In this document: in pieces, positions 48,998 to 57,351 of the stretch | Position numbering within the stretch: position 1 is the first letter of the stretch | Layout of the letters: every line of letters begins with the position of its first letter | DNA from: Zoogloea sp041917255 | GTDB taxonomy: Bacteria; Pseudomonadota; Gammaproteobacteria; Burkholderiales; Rhodocyclaceae | Length of the DNA: 64,000 nucleotides | Assembly (NCBI GenBank): GCA_041917255.1 | Contig: JAYRYA010000019.1 | Coordinates: 1 to 64,000 of the forward strand | Direction of reading: 5' to 3' | The notes under the pieces: generated by a model | Databases searched by the model: none | Seen by the model: the letters and a program-made list of their open reading frames with translations, nothing else | Told to the model about the DNA's origin: nothing | Program-made: the position numbers and the translations under genes

Positions 48998-49609
48998 TCA
49001 GTAGCGGGGGTGGCCGTAGGCGCGGTAGTCGTACCAGCCGCCGTTGCGCCATTGCCATTCGTATTGGTAGCGGTCCATCCAGTAGCTGTTCCAGATGACC
49101 CGCTGGGAATCGACCCAGCGTCGGTACGCCACTTCGTTCTGCTTGGCGCGGGTGGCCTGGGCCAGCAGGGATTTGGCCTCCTTGTCGCCGCGGCCGGCGG
49201 CGATGGAGAGCCACTTCTCCGCTTCGGCAGGGTCGGAGCCCATCTCCTCGAGGCCCATCAGGTAGAGCCGGCCGACGGCCGTCTGGGCCTTCAGGTGGCC
49301 CCGCTCGGCAGCGTCGCGCATCCACTTGAGGGCCTGGTAGCTGTCCTGGCGCACGCCGTCGCCTCGGAAATAGCGCAGGCCCAGGTCGTAGGCGGCGCGG
49401 GGGTCCTTCTCGGCCAGCGCGACGAGCTTGGCGGCCTGCTGCTCGGCGGCCGTGTCGCCGGTGGCGTTGGGGTTGAAGGTGACGGCGTCGCGCGGGCGCT
49501 CCTCGCAGCCGCGGTCATCACAGATTCGCACGGTGGGCGAGGGGGTCTGCGCCAGCACGGTGGTGGACAGCAGCAACAACAGCAGGGCCGGGTATCTCTT
49601 CATGATCAT
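48998..49609 (-). CDS. Sel1/TPR-repeat secreted protein
   Basis: 203 residues. Signal peptide (MKRYPALLLLLLSTTVLAQ), then Sel1-like repeats (AAYDLGLRYFRGDGVRQDSYQALKWMRDAAERG, and AQTAVGRLYLMG...AEKWLSIAAGRG) and a Tyr/Trp-rich C-terminus (QYEWQWRNGGWYDYRAYGHPRY). The start is 49609 or 49603; AGGAG lies just upstream of both. Periplasmic or outer-membrane-associated; role unknown. Probably paired with the CsgG-like gene. Confidence 0.78.
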   Translation of the reverse strand: MIMKRYPALLLLLLSTTVLAQTPSPTVRICDDRGCEERPRDAVTFNPNATGDTAAEQQAAKLVALAEKDPRAAYDLGLRYFRGDGVRQDSYQALKWMRDAAERGHLKAQTAVGRLYLMGLEEMGSDPAEAEKWLSIAAGRGDKEAKSLLAQATRAKQNEVAYRRWVDSQRVIWNSYWMDRYQYEWQWRNGGWYDYRAYGHPRY

Positions 49610-49925
49610 GGCGCTCCTACAAATCCACCGGGTCGCGCAGCGACGCCAGCGGCAGGACCACTGCCGCGCCAGCGTCCCGGTGAAACTGGAAACTAGGCGT
49701 TTCATCATTCAAGGATAGACGCCGATCCGGGGTGCAGCCGGTCTTGTGGACGTGCCGCGGGGATTGGCGTCGTGGGTAAGGCTGCTGGATTATCCTGCCG
49801 CAGCCGGTCCAGTACAACCGGGTTTTGCAGTCGGCATGGCAGGATTTGGCAGTGCGGCGCCGATGACCGGTGGCATGCCTGCCTGGGCGTGGGGGGCGCC
49901 CGGGGGACGAGGCGGCTGCGGCGAC
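49610..49925. other. intergenic region downstream of nifM
   Basis: About 315 bases between the nifM stop and the Sel1-repeat gene. I see no gene of its own, no sigma-54 promoter and no NifA site. It marks the edge of the nifV-nifM operon. Confidence 0.4.
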
Positions 49926-50744
49926 TCAGCGCGGCACGCCGAGGCCCTTGATCCAGTCCCGCTGGGCAGTCTGGCGGCGCTTGTCGGCGAGGCGTTCGAT
50001 GATGCGGTCGCAGACTTCGTCGAAAGGGGGGATGCCGAAGGGCAGGATCTCCTCGCACAGGATGAGGTGCAGGCCGATGGGTGATTCGAGCACCGCGCTG
50101 ATCTCGCCGGTCTCCAGGGTGAAGGCAGCGGGCTCCAGCTCCGGGAAGAGCTGGCCGCGCTTGACAGTGCCGAGCTTGCCGCCTTCCATGGCTGTGGGGC
50201 ATTGGGAGTGGCGCAGGGCGACTTTGCCGAAGGCATCGGCGTCCTTCACGGTGTGGCGCAGGGTTTCAAGGCGGGAGGTGGCGTCGGCCTTGTCCTTGCG
50301 GCTGTCGAAGGTGATGAGGATGTGGCGCAGGCGGCGGGCTTCGGGGCGGTCGAAGGCTTCGGGGTGCATGCGGTAGAAGATCTCGGCATCCACCGCGGTG
50401 ACGTCCGGTACGGCGGCGGCGACGCGTTCGAGGACGGCCTCGATGCGCAGATCGCGGGAGACGGCTTCTTCGAGGCCGGCTTCGTCGAGCCCGCTGCGGG
50501 CGAGATCCTGGGCCATCGCGTCCGGATCGCTGTAGCGCTGGCGGATCTCGTGGAGGCGCGCGGCGAGGGTGGCAGCGGGCACGACCACCTGGGCGGCCTC
50601 ATCGCTGCTGAGGATGCGCTGCTCGATACCGTACTGGCGGCTGAGCACTTCGGTCACCCGGTTCATCTGGGCGTCGTCCAGTTCGCCCGGTGCGGTCTGG
50701 AAGAGTTCCCAGGCGAGCTTGAGCTGGAGGTAGGCGTCGTGCAT
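49926..50744 (-). CDS. nifM: nitrogen fixation protein NifM (peptidyl-prolyl isomerase)
   Basis: 272 residues. A helical N-terminal half with the family-specific YLQLKLAWELFQTAPGELD and a C-terminal parvulin domain (about 140-235; RLRHILITFDS, LRHSQCPTAMEGGKLGTVKRGQLFPELEPAAFTLETGEIS, SPIGLHLILCEEI). NifM is needed for folding of NifH. Last gene of the nifV operon. Confidence 0.94.
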   Translation of the reverse strand: MHDAYLQLKLAWELFQTAPGELDDAQMNRVTEVLSRQYGIEQRILSSDEAAQVVVPAATLAARLHEIRQRYSDPDAMAQDLARSGLDEAGLEEAVSRDLRIEAVLERVAAAVPDVTAVDAEIFYRMHPEAFDRPEARRLRHILITFDSRKDKADATSRLETLRHTVKDADAFGKVALRHSQCPTAMEGGKLGTVKRGQLFPELEPAAFTLETGEISAVLESPIGLHLILCEEILPFGIPPFDEVCDRIIERLADKRRQTAQRDWIKGLGVPR

Positions 50745-50747
50745 CGT

Positions 50748-51224
50748 TCAGGCTCCGTCGTCCTCGGCGGTGTTGCGGCCGGCACCCTCGAGGATGCTCT
50801 CTGGAATCTGCAGCACCCGGCCTGGCAGGTCGTCGAAGTGGATGTGGTAAGCCACGCCGCCGGGGGCGTCGCGGATGACCTTCATCACCTCGCCGATGGC
50901 GCCCACGGTGACGAGCACCTCGCCGCCCACGGCGAGCTGGCGGGTGGCCTTTACCTTGTCGCGGAACTCGAAGCGCGAGGGCGTCCAGGCTTCCTCTGCG
51001 CCGATGAGCTCCTCCTCGCGGCAGCCGACGATCTTGCCTTCGTCGAGGAAGTTCACCGAGTAGATGACCTGATCCTGCAGGAAGGTGCCCACGTCCACCA
51101 CGTATCCGATGCTGCCCCGGCGCACCAGCGGGGCGCCGGGGTCGAGGCCGGGGTAGGTGCCGTCATTGCGCACGTTGCGCGTGAGGCGCACGGCCTCGCC
51201 GTATTCCCAGCGGGCGTTCATCAT
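50748..51224 (-). CDS. nifZ: nitrogen fixation protein NifZ
   Basis: 158 residues with the classical opening EYGEAVRLTRNVRNDGTYPG...GAPLVRRGSIGYVVDVGTFLQDQVIYSVNFLDEGKIVGCREEELI, then a second SH3-like module (about 85-145). Acts in formation of the second P-cluster of NifDK. The nifM start follows its stop by three bases. Compare the one-module relative at 26362. Confidence 0.95.
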   Translation of the reverse strand: MMNARWEYGEAVRLTRNVRNDGTYPGLDPGAPLVRRGSIGYVVDVGTFLQDQVIYSVNFLDEGKIVGCREEELIGAEEAWTPSRFEFRDKVKATRQLAVGGEVLVTVGAIGEVMKVIRDAPGGVAYHIHFDDLPGRVLQIPESILEGAGRNTAEDDGA

Positions 51225-51255
51225 GGCGCTGTCTCCTGGCGTTGGCAGGGGCTCG

Positions 51256-51597
51256 TTACTGGACGAAGACCTTGTCGATGGACACGAAGGATTCCATGCC
51301 GCCGTCGGGCTTGGAGACCGTCTGGAACACCGCGAAGACCTTCTCGGTGAGGGAGTTGGAGACCACGAAATCCTGGTAGGCGCGTTCCAGCCACAGGCGG
51401 TAGATGCCGCGCTGCTGGTCTTCTTCGGGTGGCATGTTGGGCACCTGGCGGGCCAGGTAGTCGTGGAAGCGCTGCAGGATGTGCAGGCGGTTTACATGGA
51501 CCACCGAAGCCTCGTAGGGCACTTCGAAGTAGTCGAGAAAGTCTTCGGCGGAAACCAGTTCTTCCATGGCTTCGGAGAGGGTCAGCGTGTCTTCCAT
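51256..51597 (-). CDS. nifW: nitrogenase-stabilizing/protective protein NifW
   Basis: 113 residues, helical, with the NifW signature AEDFLDYFEVPYE...V.VNRLHILQRFHDYL and YQDFVVSNSLTEKVFAVF. Binds the MoFe protein and is linked to oxygen protection and P-cluster maturation. GAGGAGG precedes ATG 51597. Confidence 0.95.
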   Translation of the reverse strand: MEDTLTLSEAMEELVSAEDFLDYFEVPYEASVVHVNRLHILQRFHDYLARQVPNMPPEEDQQRGIYRLWLERAYQDFVVSNSLTEKVFAVFQTVSKPDGGMESFVSIDKVFVQ

Positions 51598-51607
51598 GGC
51601 AGCCTCC

Positions 51608-52150
51608 TCAGGCTAGGGCAAGGGTGTCGGTTGAGGGTGTTTCTTCATCGGTGGCCGGCGATTCGTAGATGGCCACCACTTCCAGCAGGCGGGCGGTGCC
51701 GAGCTGGTCGCGGCTGTCGAGGGACGACATTTTTTCGAGCCGCCGGCGCGAATCTTCGATCCGCCCCAGGCGCAGCAGCACCACGCTGGCGGCCTTCAGG
51801 GCCAGCAGGTAGAAGCGCAGCAGGCCAAATGATTTGGCCGCAGCGTGGGCCAGCCAGGCCTCGTCGAGTTTCTCCCAGTTGTCGGGCAGGTCGAGGTGAT
51901 GGCCGGAGAGCTGCATGGCGCGCTCGGCTACCTGCAGGGCGTCGTCGAGCCGGTGCTGGTAGAAGTAATAGCGATACAGGCCGACCAGCACCGTGAGGTT
52001 CTCGGGCGCCAGCAGGTGGGCGCGGAGCAGGGCCGTCTCGGCCGATGGGTCGCCGTATTCGGCGGAGGCCTGGGCGAGCAGGTGCTCGGCCGCGGCCGGC
52101 ATCGGTACGTCGAAATACAGTTCGCAGTCGGAGAAGTCGAGCAGGTCCAT
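51608..52150 (-). CDS. TPR-type protein in the nifV operon
   Basis: 180 residues, helical with TPR-like pairs (TALLRAHLLAPENLTVLVGLYRYYFYQHRLDDALQVAERAM, and FYLLALKAASVVLLRLGRIEDSRRRLEKM). Similar small TPR proteins occur near nifV/nifW in other Rhodocyclales and Azotobacter-like clusters, as far as I recall. Possibly an assembly factor. Short gaps on both sides show operon membership. Confidence 0.8.
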   Translation of the reverse strand: MDLLDFSDCELYFDVPMPAAAEHLLAQASAEYGDPSAETALLRAHLLAPENLTVLVGLYRYYFYQHRLDDALQVAERAMQLSGHHLDLPDNWEKLDEAWLAHAAAKSFGLLRFYLLALKAASVVLLRLGRIEDSRRRLEKMSSLDSRDQLGTARLLEVVAIYESPATDEETPSTDTLALA

Positions 52151-52156
52151 GGCGTT

Positions 52157-52936
52157 TCAGTGGATCTCCGTGTTTTCGCAGCACAGGTCGCCGGCGGAGC
52201 AGACGGCGCACTGGCCGCCGTGGTCAGGCGGGGGGGCATCGTGCCGGAGTTCGGCCAGTTCGCGCTCCAGCTGGTCAATGCGCTCGACGAGGCAGGAGAT
52301 GGATTTGGCGACCGGATCGGGCAGCACGTTGTGATCGAGGTTGATGCCGTCGTCGCTGCGATTGCCGGCGGCGCGGGTATTGACGATGCGGCCAGGCACG
52401 CCGACCACGGTGCGGTCGGCCGGCACGTCGCGCACCACCACCGAGTTGGCGCCCACGCGGACGCGCTCGCCGATGGTGATGGGGCCGAGGATCTTGGCGC
52501 CGGCACCCACCACCACGCCGCTCGACAGCGTCGGGTGGCGCTTGCCGCGGTTCCACGAGGTGCCGCCGAGGGTGACGCCGTGGTAGAGCGTGACGTCGTC
52601 ACCCACCTCGGCGGTCTCGCCGATCACCACGCAGGCGCCGTGGTCGATGAAGAAGCGCCGGCCGATGGTGGCGCCGGGGTGGATGTCCACGTTGGTGACG
52701 AGCCGCCCGACGAAGGACAGGAAGCGCGCCGGATAGCGCCAGCCGGCCTGCCACAGGCGATTGGAGATGCGGTGGGCAAGGATGGCGTGGACGCCCGGGT
52801 AGGTGGTCAGCACCTCGATGGTGGAGCGGGCCGCCGGATCGCGCTGGAACACGCAGGCGAGGTCTTCCTTCAGCAAGGTCCACAGGGCGGGCTGGGCGGC
52901 GAGGGTGGGCGAGGTCATGGTGAGGATGTCAGACAT
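52157..52936 (-). CDS. nifP: nif-linked serine O-acetyltransferase (NifP/CysE)
   Basis: 259 residues. An N-terminal helical domain and a left-handed beta-helix with hexapeptide repeats (IHPGATIGRRFFIDHGACVVIGETAEVGDDVTLYHGVTLGG), typical of CysE. Makes O-acetylserine so that cysteine supply meets the sulfur demand of NifS. The C-terminus carries an unusual Cys-rich tail (CAVCSAGDLCCENTEIH, 243-259). The start overlaps the nifV end by eight bases. Confidence 0.9.
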   Translation of the reverse strand: MSDILTMTSPTLAAQPALWTLLKEDLACVFQRDPAARSTIEVLTTYPGVHAILAHRISNRLWQAGWRYPARFLSFVGRLVTNVDIHPGATIGRRFFIDHGACVVIGETAEVGDDVTLYHGVTLGGTSWNRGKRHPTLSSGVVVGAGAKILGPITIGERVRVGANSVVVRDVPADRTVVGVPGRIVNTRAAGNRSDDGINLDHNVLPDPVAKSISCLVERIDQLERELAELRHDAPPPDHGGQCAVCSAGDLCCENTEIH

Positions 52937-54065
52937 GGCGGTGGCTCCGGGCCGAGGCGAGCAGGGCGTGCAGGTCGGCCACGTCGGGCGAATGCTTGTG
53001 GGCGGCGACGAAGAGCCGGATGTGGCCGAGGAGGGCATTGGCTTCGGCCTCGCCCAGGCTGATCCCGAGCCCTGCATAGACCACCTGCACGGCGCGGGGG
53101 CCGGAGTGCTTGCCGAGCACGATGCGGTGGCTACGGCCCACGTCCACCGGGTCGAAGCCCTGGTAGTTGTCCGGGTGCTTGAGCAGGCCATCGATGTGGA
53201 TGCCGGCTTCGTGGGTGAAGGCGCCGGGGCCGACCACGCTCTTTTGCCAGGGCACATCGCGGCCCGAAGCGTGGGCGACGCTGCTCGACAGGGCCAGGAA
53301 GCCCTTCAGGTCGATGTCGGTGCGGATGCCGTGGAGCTTTTCGAGGCCCACCACGACTTCTTCCAGCGGGGCATTGCCGGCCCGCTCGCCGAGGCCATTG
53401 ACGGTGGTGTTTGCGTGGGTGGCGCCGGCCTTGCACGCGGCCAGGGTGTTGGCGGTGGCGAGACCCAGGTCGTCGTGGGCGTGCATTTCGATCTCGAGGC
53501 CGGTGCGTGCCCGCAGGTGGGCGATGCGCTCGAAGGTGCCGAAGGGCTCCAGTACGCCCAGGGTGTCGGCAAAGCGCAGGCGGCGGGCGCCGGCGCGTTC
53601 GGCCGTTTCGGCCAGCTGGGCGAGGAAGTCAGGTTCGGCGCGGGAGGCGTCCTCGCAGCCGATGCCTACATCGAGCCCCAGGTCGAGGCCCATCGCCACG
53701 TAGCGGGGCAGTTCGTCCAGCAGCCACTGGCGCGGGCGGCGCAGCTTGTGGGCGAGGTGCTGGTCGGAGGCCGGCACCGAGATGTCGATGAGGTCGGCGC
53801 CCAGGTTGGCGCAGGCGTCGATGTCGGCGGCGTGCATCCGGCTCCACACCATCAGTTGGGCGTCTAGGCCGAGACTGGCCACGGCGCGGATCGACTCTCG
53901 CTCCTCGGCGCCCATGGCCGGGATGCCCACCTCCAGCTCGGGCACGCCGATGGCGTCGAGCTGGCGGGCGATGTGCAGCTTTTCGTCGAGGGAGAACGCC
54001 ACGCCCGCCGACTGCTCGCCGTCGCGCAGGGTCGTATCGTTGATGGTGACAAAGGACTGCTTCAT
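52929..54065 (-). CDS. nifV: homocitrate synthase NifV
   Basis: 378 residues. Condenses acetyl-CoA and 2-oxoglutarate to homocitrate, the organic ligand of FeMo-co. The DRE-TIM motif TLRDGEQSAGVAFS is at 10-23; metal ligands lie in EMHAHDDLG and HANTTVNGLGERAGN. CAAGGAGG precedes ATG 54065. First gene of the nifV-nifP-TPR-nifW-nifZ-nifM operon. Confidence 0.96.
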   Translation of the reverse strand: MKQSFVTINDTTLRDGEQSAGVAFSLDEKLHIARQLDAIGVPELEVGIPAMGAEERESIRAVASLGLDAQLMVWSRMHAADIDACANLGADLIDISVPASDQHLAHKLRRPRQWLLDELPRYVAMGLDLGLDVGIGCEDASRAEPDFLAQLAETAERAGARRLRFADTLGVLEPFGTFERIAHLRARTGLEIEMHAHDDLGLATANTLAACKAGATHANTTVNGLGERAGNAPLEEVVVGLEKLHGIRTDIDLKGFLALSSSVAHASGRDVPWQKSVVGPGAFTHEAGIHIDGLLKHPDNYQGFDPVDVGRSHRIVLGKHSGPRAVQVVYAGLGISLGEAEANALLGHIRLFVAAHKHSPDVADLHALLASARSHRHV

Positions 54066-54092
54066 GGCGTTCGGCCTCCTTGACGGAGATGT

Positions 54093-54108
54093 AGCAAGGC
54101 CGATGCCA
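54093..54108 (-). promoter_or_regulatory. nifV sigma-54 promoter
   Basis: On the minus strand TGGCATCGGCCTTGCT has TGGCAY and TTGCT exactly spaced. The predicted start near 54082 leaves about 17 bases of leader that include AAGGAGG. Confidence 0.92.
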
Positions 54109-54158
54109 GGCGCTAAGTCACTGTTTTGTATGTGAGTGGTTTTGGGGCGTCGGGTTCG

Positions 54159-54174
54159 TGTCGCGAACCCGACA
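54159..54174. promoter_or_regulatory. NifA upstream activator sequence of nifV
   Basis: TGTCGCGAACCCGACA (TGT-N10-ACA), about 50 bases above the -24 element and 15 bases past the stop of the small gene at 54189. Confidence 0.9.
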
Positions 54175-54188
54175 AGGCTTTGGCGGGC

Positions 54189-54437
54189 TCAGGTGAGGCG
54201 CACCGGGCGGGCGGCGAGGGCGGCTTCGAGCGTGGCGAAACGCCGCCGGGGATCGGCGGTGAGGCGGTAGTAGCGGCAGTTGTCCTCTGCGCGGCCGCAG
54301 TAGCTTTGCACCGTGACGCGCTGGATGCCGGGAAAGCCGGGGTTGTCCTCGATGCTGCGGATGGCGCCGGTGCCGGTGTCGTACACGCCGGGTTTGTCGC
54401 ACAGCCAGTCGGGCTTGAGGGGGAAGGCGTTGTTCAT
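54189..54437 (-). CDS. small hypothetical protein
   Basis: 82 residues, soluble, with the sequence LKPDWLCDKPGVYDTGTGAIRSIEDNPGFPGIQRVTVQSYCGRAEDNCRYYRLTADP. Looks like a genuine short gene with an uninterrupted coding bias. A longer frame reaching 55226 runs antisense to terC. Start at 54437. Family not recognised and no nif promoter upstream. Confidence 0.65.
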   Translation of the reverse strand: MNNAFPLKPDWLCDKPGVYDTGTGAIRSIEDNPGFPGIQRVTVQSYCGRAEDNCRYYRLTADPRRRFATLEAALAARPVRLT

Positions 54438-54617
54438 GGCGGGCCTCGCTGAGAACGGTTCGCAATCGGGGAAAAGCATAGCACCGGCGCCCTCGGGCCG
54501 CTGACGACGCATTGCGAAAGCGCGTGCTGCGTGCTTCGCCTCTACAATTCCATCTTTGCGCCCGGCGGTCTGCCGGGCGGCGCAGCGGGCGCGTGTCTGG
54601 CCCGGGGACAGGGAATC

Positions 54618-55367
54618 ATGCAGGGAATGGTGTTCGACCACGCCTTCTGGATCGCGCTGATCCAGATCGTGGGCATTGATATCGTGCTGTCGGGCGACAA
54701 CGCGGTAGTGATCGCGCTGGCGGCCCGCGGCCTCAACCCCGTCGACCGCAAGCGCGCGGTGATGTGGGGCAGCACGGCGGCGGTGGCGATGCGCGTCACC
54801 CTCACCGTCGTGGCTGCGGAGTTGCTTCGGTTGCCGCTGCTCAAGGCGGCGGGGGCGCTGCTGCTCCTGTGGATCGCGGTGCAGCTGCTGGTGCCGGAGG
54901 ACGAGGACGACGGCGAGGGCGGCGCCGTGGTGTCGGGCATGGCGGCGGCGATCAAGACGATCATGCTGGCCGATCTGGTGATGAGCATGGACAACGTGGT
55001 GGCCATCGCCGGGGCCTCCAAGGGCAACATCGCGCTGCTGATCTTCGGCCTGGGCCTGTCGATCCCGCTGGTGGTGTTCTCGAGCACCTTCCTGATGAAG
55101 CTGATGGAGCGCTTCCCGGTCGTGGTGACGGGCGGCGCGGCGCTGCTGGGTTTCGTGGCGGGCGAGATGATCGTCACCGACCTGATGCTGGGCCCGTGGA
55201 TCGACGCCCACGCGCCGTGGCTGCACCGGGTGCTGCCCGTGGCCGGTGCGGTGCTGGTGGTGCTGGTGGGCCGGCTGCTCGCCGCTCGCGCCACCGAAGT
55301 CGAACGCGATACCCTCGAACTCGATCTGGGCGACGCTGCCGAGCCTGCCTCGAAAGGAAAGCCATGA
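54618..55367 (+). CDS. terC: TerC family integral membrane protein
   Basis: 249 residues, seven predicted membrane helices. Conserved acidic sites GDNAVVIALAARGL and MSMDNVVAIAGASKGN match TerC/YjbE proteins, linked to tellurite resistance and to manganese export for metalation of secreted proteins. GGGA precedes ATG 54618. The stop overlaps the usp gene start by four bases. Confidence 0.9.
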   Translation: MQGMVFDHAFWIALIQIVGIDIVLSGDNAVVIALAARGLNPVDRKRAVMWGSTAAVAMRVTLTVVAAELLRLPLLKAAGALLLLWIAVQLLVPEDEDDGEGGAVVSGMAAAIKTIMLADLVMSMDNVVAIAGASKGNIALLIFGLGLSIPLVVFSSTFLMKLMERFPVVVTGGAALLGFVAGEMIVTDLMLGPWIDAHAPWLHRVLPVAGAVLVVLVGRLLAARATEVERDTLELDLGDAAEPASKGKP

Positions 55368-55792
55368 CCCGCATCCTGCTGCCCATCGACGGCTCTGCCG
55401 TGTCGCGCCGCGTGGCCGACGCGCTGCTGGCCCGGATCGACGCGGGCGTGGCGGCGCCCGAGATCCACCTCATCAACATCCAGCGGCCGGTGAGCCAGGA
55501 CGTGGGGCAGTTCGTGAACCACGACGCCCTGCGCGAATTCCACCGGGAAGAGGGCCTCAAGGCCCTGGCCGACGTGCGCGCCGTGCTGACGGGCGCTGGC
55601 CTTGCGCCGGTGCCCCATGTGGTGGTGGACGACCAGCCCGCCGCGGCCATCGTCCGCTTTGCGCGCGAGCAGGCGGTCGACGAGATCCTGATGGGCAGCC
55701 ATGGCCGCGGTACGGTGGCGGCGATGCTGCTCGGCTCGGTGGCGCGGGAGGTCTCCCGGATCGCCGGCATTCCGGTCACCCTGGTCAAATGA
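55364..55792 (+). CDS. universal stress protein (UspA family)
   Basis: 142 residues with RILLPIDGSAVSRRVADAL at the N-terminus and the ATP-binding loop GSHGRGTVAAMLLGSVAREVSRIAGIPVTLVK at the end. AAAGGA precedes ATG 55364. Translationally coupled to terC. Confidence 0.92.
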   Translation: MTRILLPIDGSAVSRRVADALLARIDAGVAAPEIHLINIQRPVSQDVGQFVNHDALREFHREEGLKALADVRAVLTGAGLAPVPHVVVDDQPAAAIVRFAREQAVDEILMGSHGRGTVAAMLLGSVAREVSRIAGIPVTLVK

Positions 55793-55838
55793 CGCGCCGG
55801 CCCAGGCTGGCAATCCCCGCTCGAAAAGGACTGTTCAA

Positions 55839-56276
55839 GTGAAAACCATCCTCGTGCTCAACGGCATCAACCTCAACATGTTCGGCAAGCGCGACCCGGC
55901 CCAGTACGGCACGGCGACGCTGGCCGAGATCGACGCCGCGGTGGTGGCCCTGGGCGCCGAGCTGGGCGTGCAGGTGGAGTGCTTCCAGACCAACCACGAG
56001 GGCGAGATGGTGGAGCGTATCCACCGGGCCTTTGAAGAGGGCGTGGCGGCGGTGGTCATCAACGCCGGGGCGTGGACCCACTACAGCTACGGCCTGCGCG
56101 ACGCGCTGGCGATCCTCAAGGCGCCCATCGTCGAGGTGCACATGTCCAACATCCACGCCCGCGAGGCCTTCCGCCACCAGTCGGTGCTGGCCGAGATCGC
56201 CAAGGGGCAGATCTGCGGCTTCGGGCCCGACAGCTATCTGCTGGGCCTGCGGGCAGCGGTCAATCTGATCGGCTGA
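55839..56276 (+). CDS. aroQ: type II 3-dehydroquinate dehydratase
   Basis: 145 residues from a GTG start with AAAGGA eight bases upstream. Shikimate-pathway dehydratase. Typical blocks LNGINLNMFGKRDPAQYG (usual form LNGPNLNLLG.R.P..YG), FQTNHEGEMVERIH, INAGAWTHYSYGLRDAL and EVHMSNIHAREAFRHQS. It diverges from the usual consensus at several positions, so it may be a specialised paralogue, though catalytic residues look intact. Confidence 0.88.
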   Translation: MKTILVLNGINLNMFGKRDPAQYGTATLAEIDAAVVALGAELGVQVECFQTNHEGEMVERIHRAFEEGVAAVVINAGAWTHYSYGLRDALAILKAPIVEVHMSNIHAREAFRHQSVLAEIAKGQICGFGPDSYLLGLRAAVNLIG

Positions 56277-56282
56277 TCCGAC

Positions 56283-57200
56283 TCAGCGCTGGCTGGCGAA
56301 GGCCTCGACCCGCAGCCAGTCGGACAGCAGCCGAACCTCCGGCCGCGGATCGCCGGAGGCCGCCACCAGAAAATACGCCCGCTGCGAGACGTGCCGGTAG
56401 CCGCAGGCCATCGGCAGCAGGCGCCCGTTGGCCAGGTGCTCGGCCAGCAGCACGCTGCGCCCCAGGGCCACGCCCTGACCGGCCACGGCGGCGGCGATCA
56501 GCTGATCGTAGTGGTTGAAGTGCAGCACGGCCTTGGGCTTCACGTCGGCAAACCCGAGCTTCTTCAACCAGAGCGCCCAGTCCAGCCAGGGTTCGGGCGT
56601 GGAATCGTCGTAGTTGAGCAAGGTCAGCCGCGCCATGTCTTCAGCGCAGACCTGGCGACCAACCAGTTCGCCCAATACGGCCGCCGTCGCGACCGGAAAG
56701 ATGTCCTCGCCAAACAGCAGGTGGCTGGCCGGCGGCGGCGGATCGGCCATCACGTAGCGCAGGGCCAGGTCGATGCCTTCGCGCTGAATATCAACCAGCC
56801 GGTTGTTGGCCGAGATGCGCACGTCGATCTCCGGGTGCTCGGCCAGAAAGCGTGACAGCCGCGGCACCAGCCACAGGGCGGCGATGCCGATGGTGGTGGA
56901 CAGCGTTACCGGCCGGCGCTGCCCCACGCGGATCGACTCGACGGTGCGAGTGAGGTTGCGGAACACCTCCTGCACGCTCGCCAGCATCGCCTCGCCGGCC
57001 GGGGTGAGGGTGAGCTTGCGATGGCCGCGTACGAACAGCGGTACGCCCAGCTGCTCCTCCAGCGTCTGCACCTGACGGCTGATCGCCGACTGGGTGAGGC
57101 ACAGTTCGGTTGCAGCGAGGGTGAAGCTGAGGTGGCGGGCGGTGGCCTCGAAGCCCTGCAGCGGAGCCAGGCAGGTGAGCTGACGGATCGGGTTCTGCAT
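56283..57200 (-). CDS. LysR-family regulator (GcvA-like)
   Basis: 305 residues from ATG 57200 (MQNPIRQL). N-terminal helix-turn-helix at about 10-70 (LQGFEATARHLSFTLAATELCLTQSAISRQVQTLEEQLGVPLFVR) and an effector domain like GcvA/AmpR. Divergent from the MFS gene at 57352, which is its likely target. The frame is open to 57260, but the downstream Met fits family length better. Confidence 0.88.
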   Translation of the reverse strand: MQNPIRQLTCLAPLQGFEATARHLSFTLAATELCLTQSAISRQVQTLEEQLGVPLFVRGHRKLTLTPAGEAMLASVQEVFRNLTRTVESIRVGQRRPVTLSTTIGIAALWLVPRLSRFLAEHPEIDVRISANNRLVDIQREGIDLALRYVMADPPPPASHLLFGEDIFPVATAAVLGELVGRQVCAEDMARLTLLNYDDSTPEPWLDWALWLKKLGFADVKPKAVLHFNHYDQLIAAAVAGQGVALGRSVLLAEHLANGRLLPMACGYRHVSQRAYFLVAASGDPRPEVRLLSDWLRVEAFASQR

Positions 57201-57351
57201 GCGGATTTCGCATTCGTTGGATGAACATTCAGCGTTTGCTTGTATGCCTTCTGCCAACAATAATCAAGCTGAAACGGTGCGCTCCCGACGCAGGAACGCA
57301 TGCCACTGGCGCATGCACCGTCGCGCCCCCAGCCTTACCGGAGACAAAATC

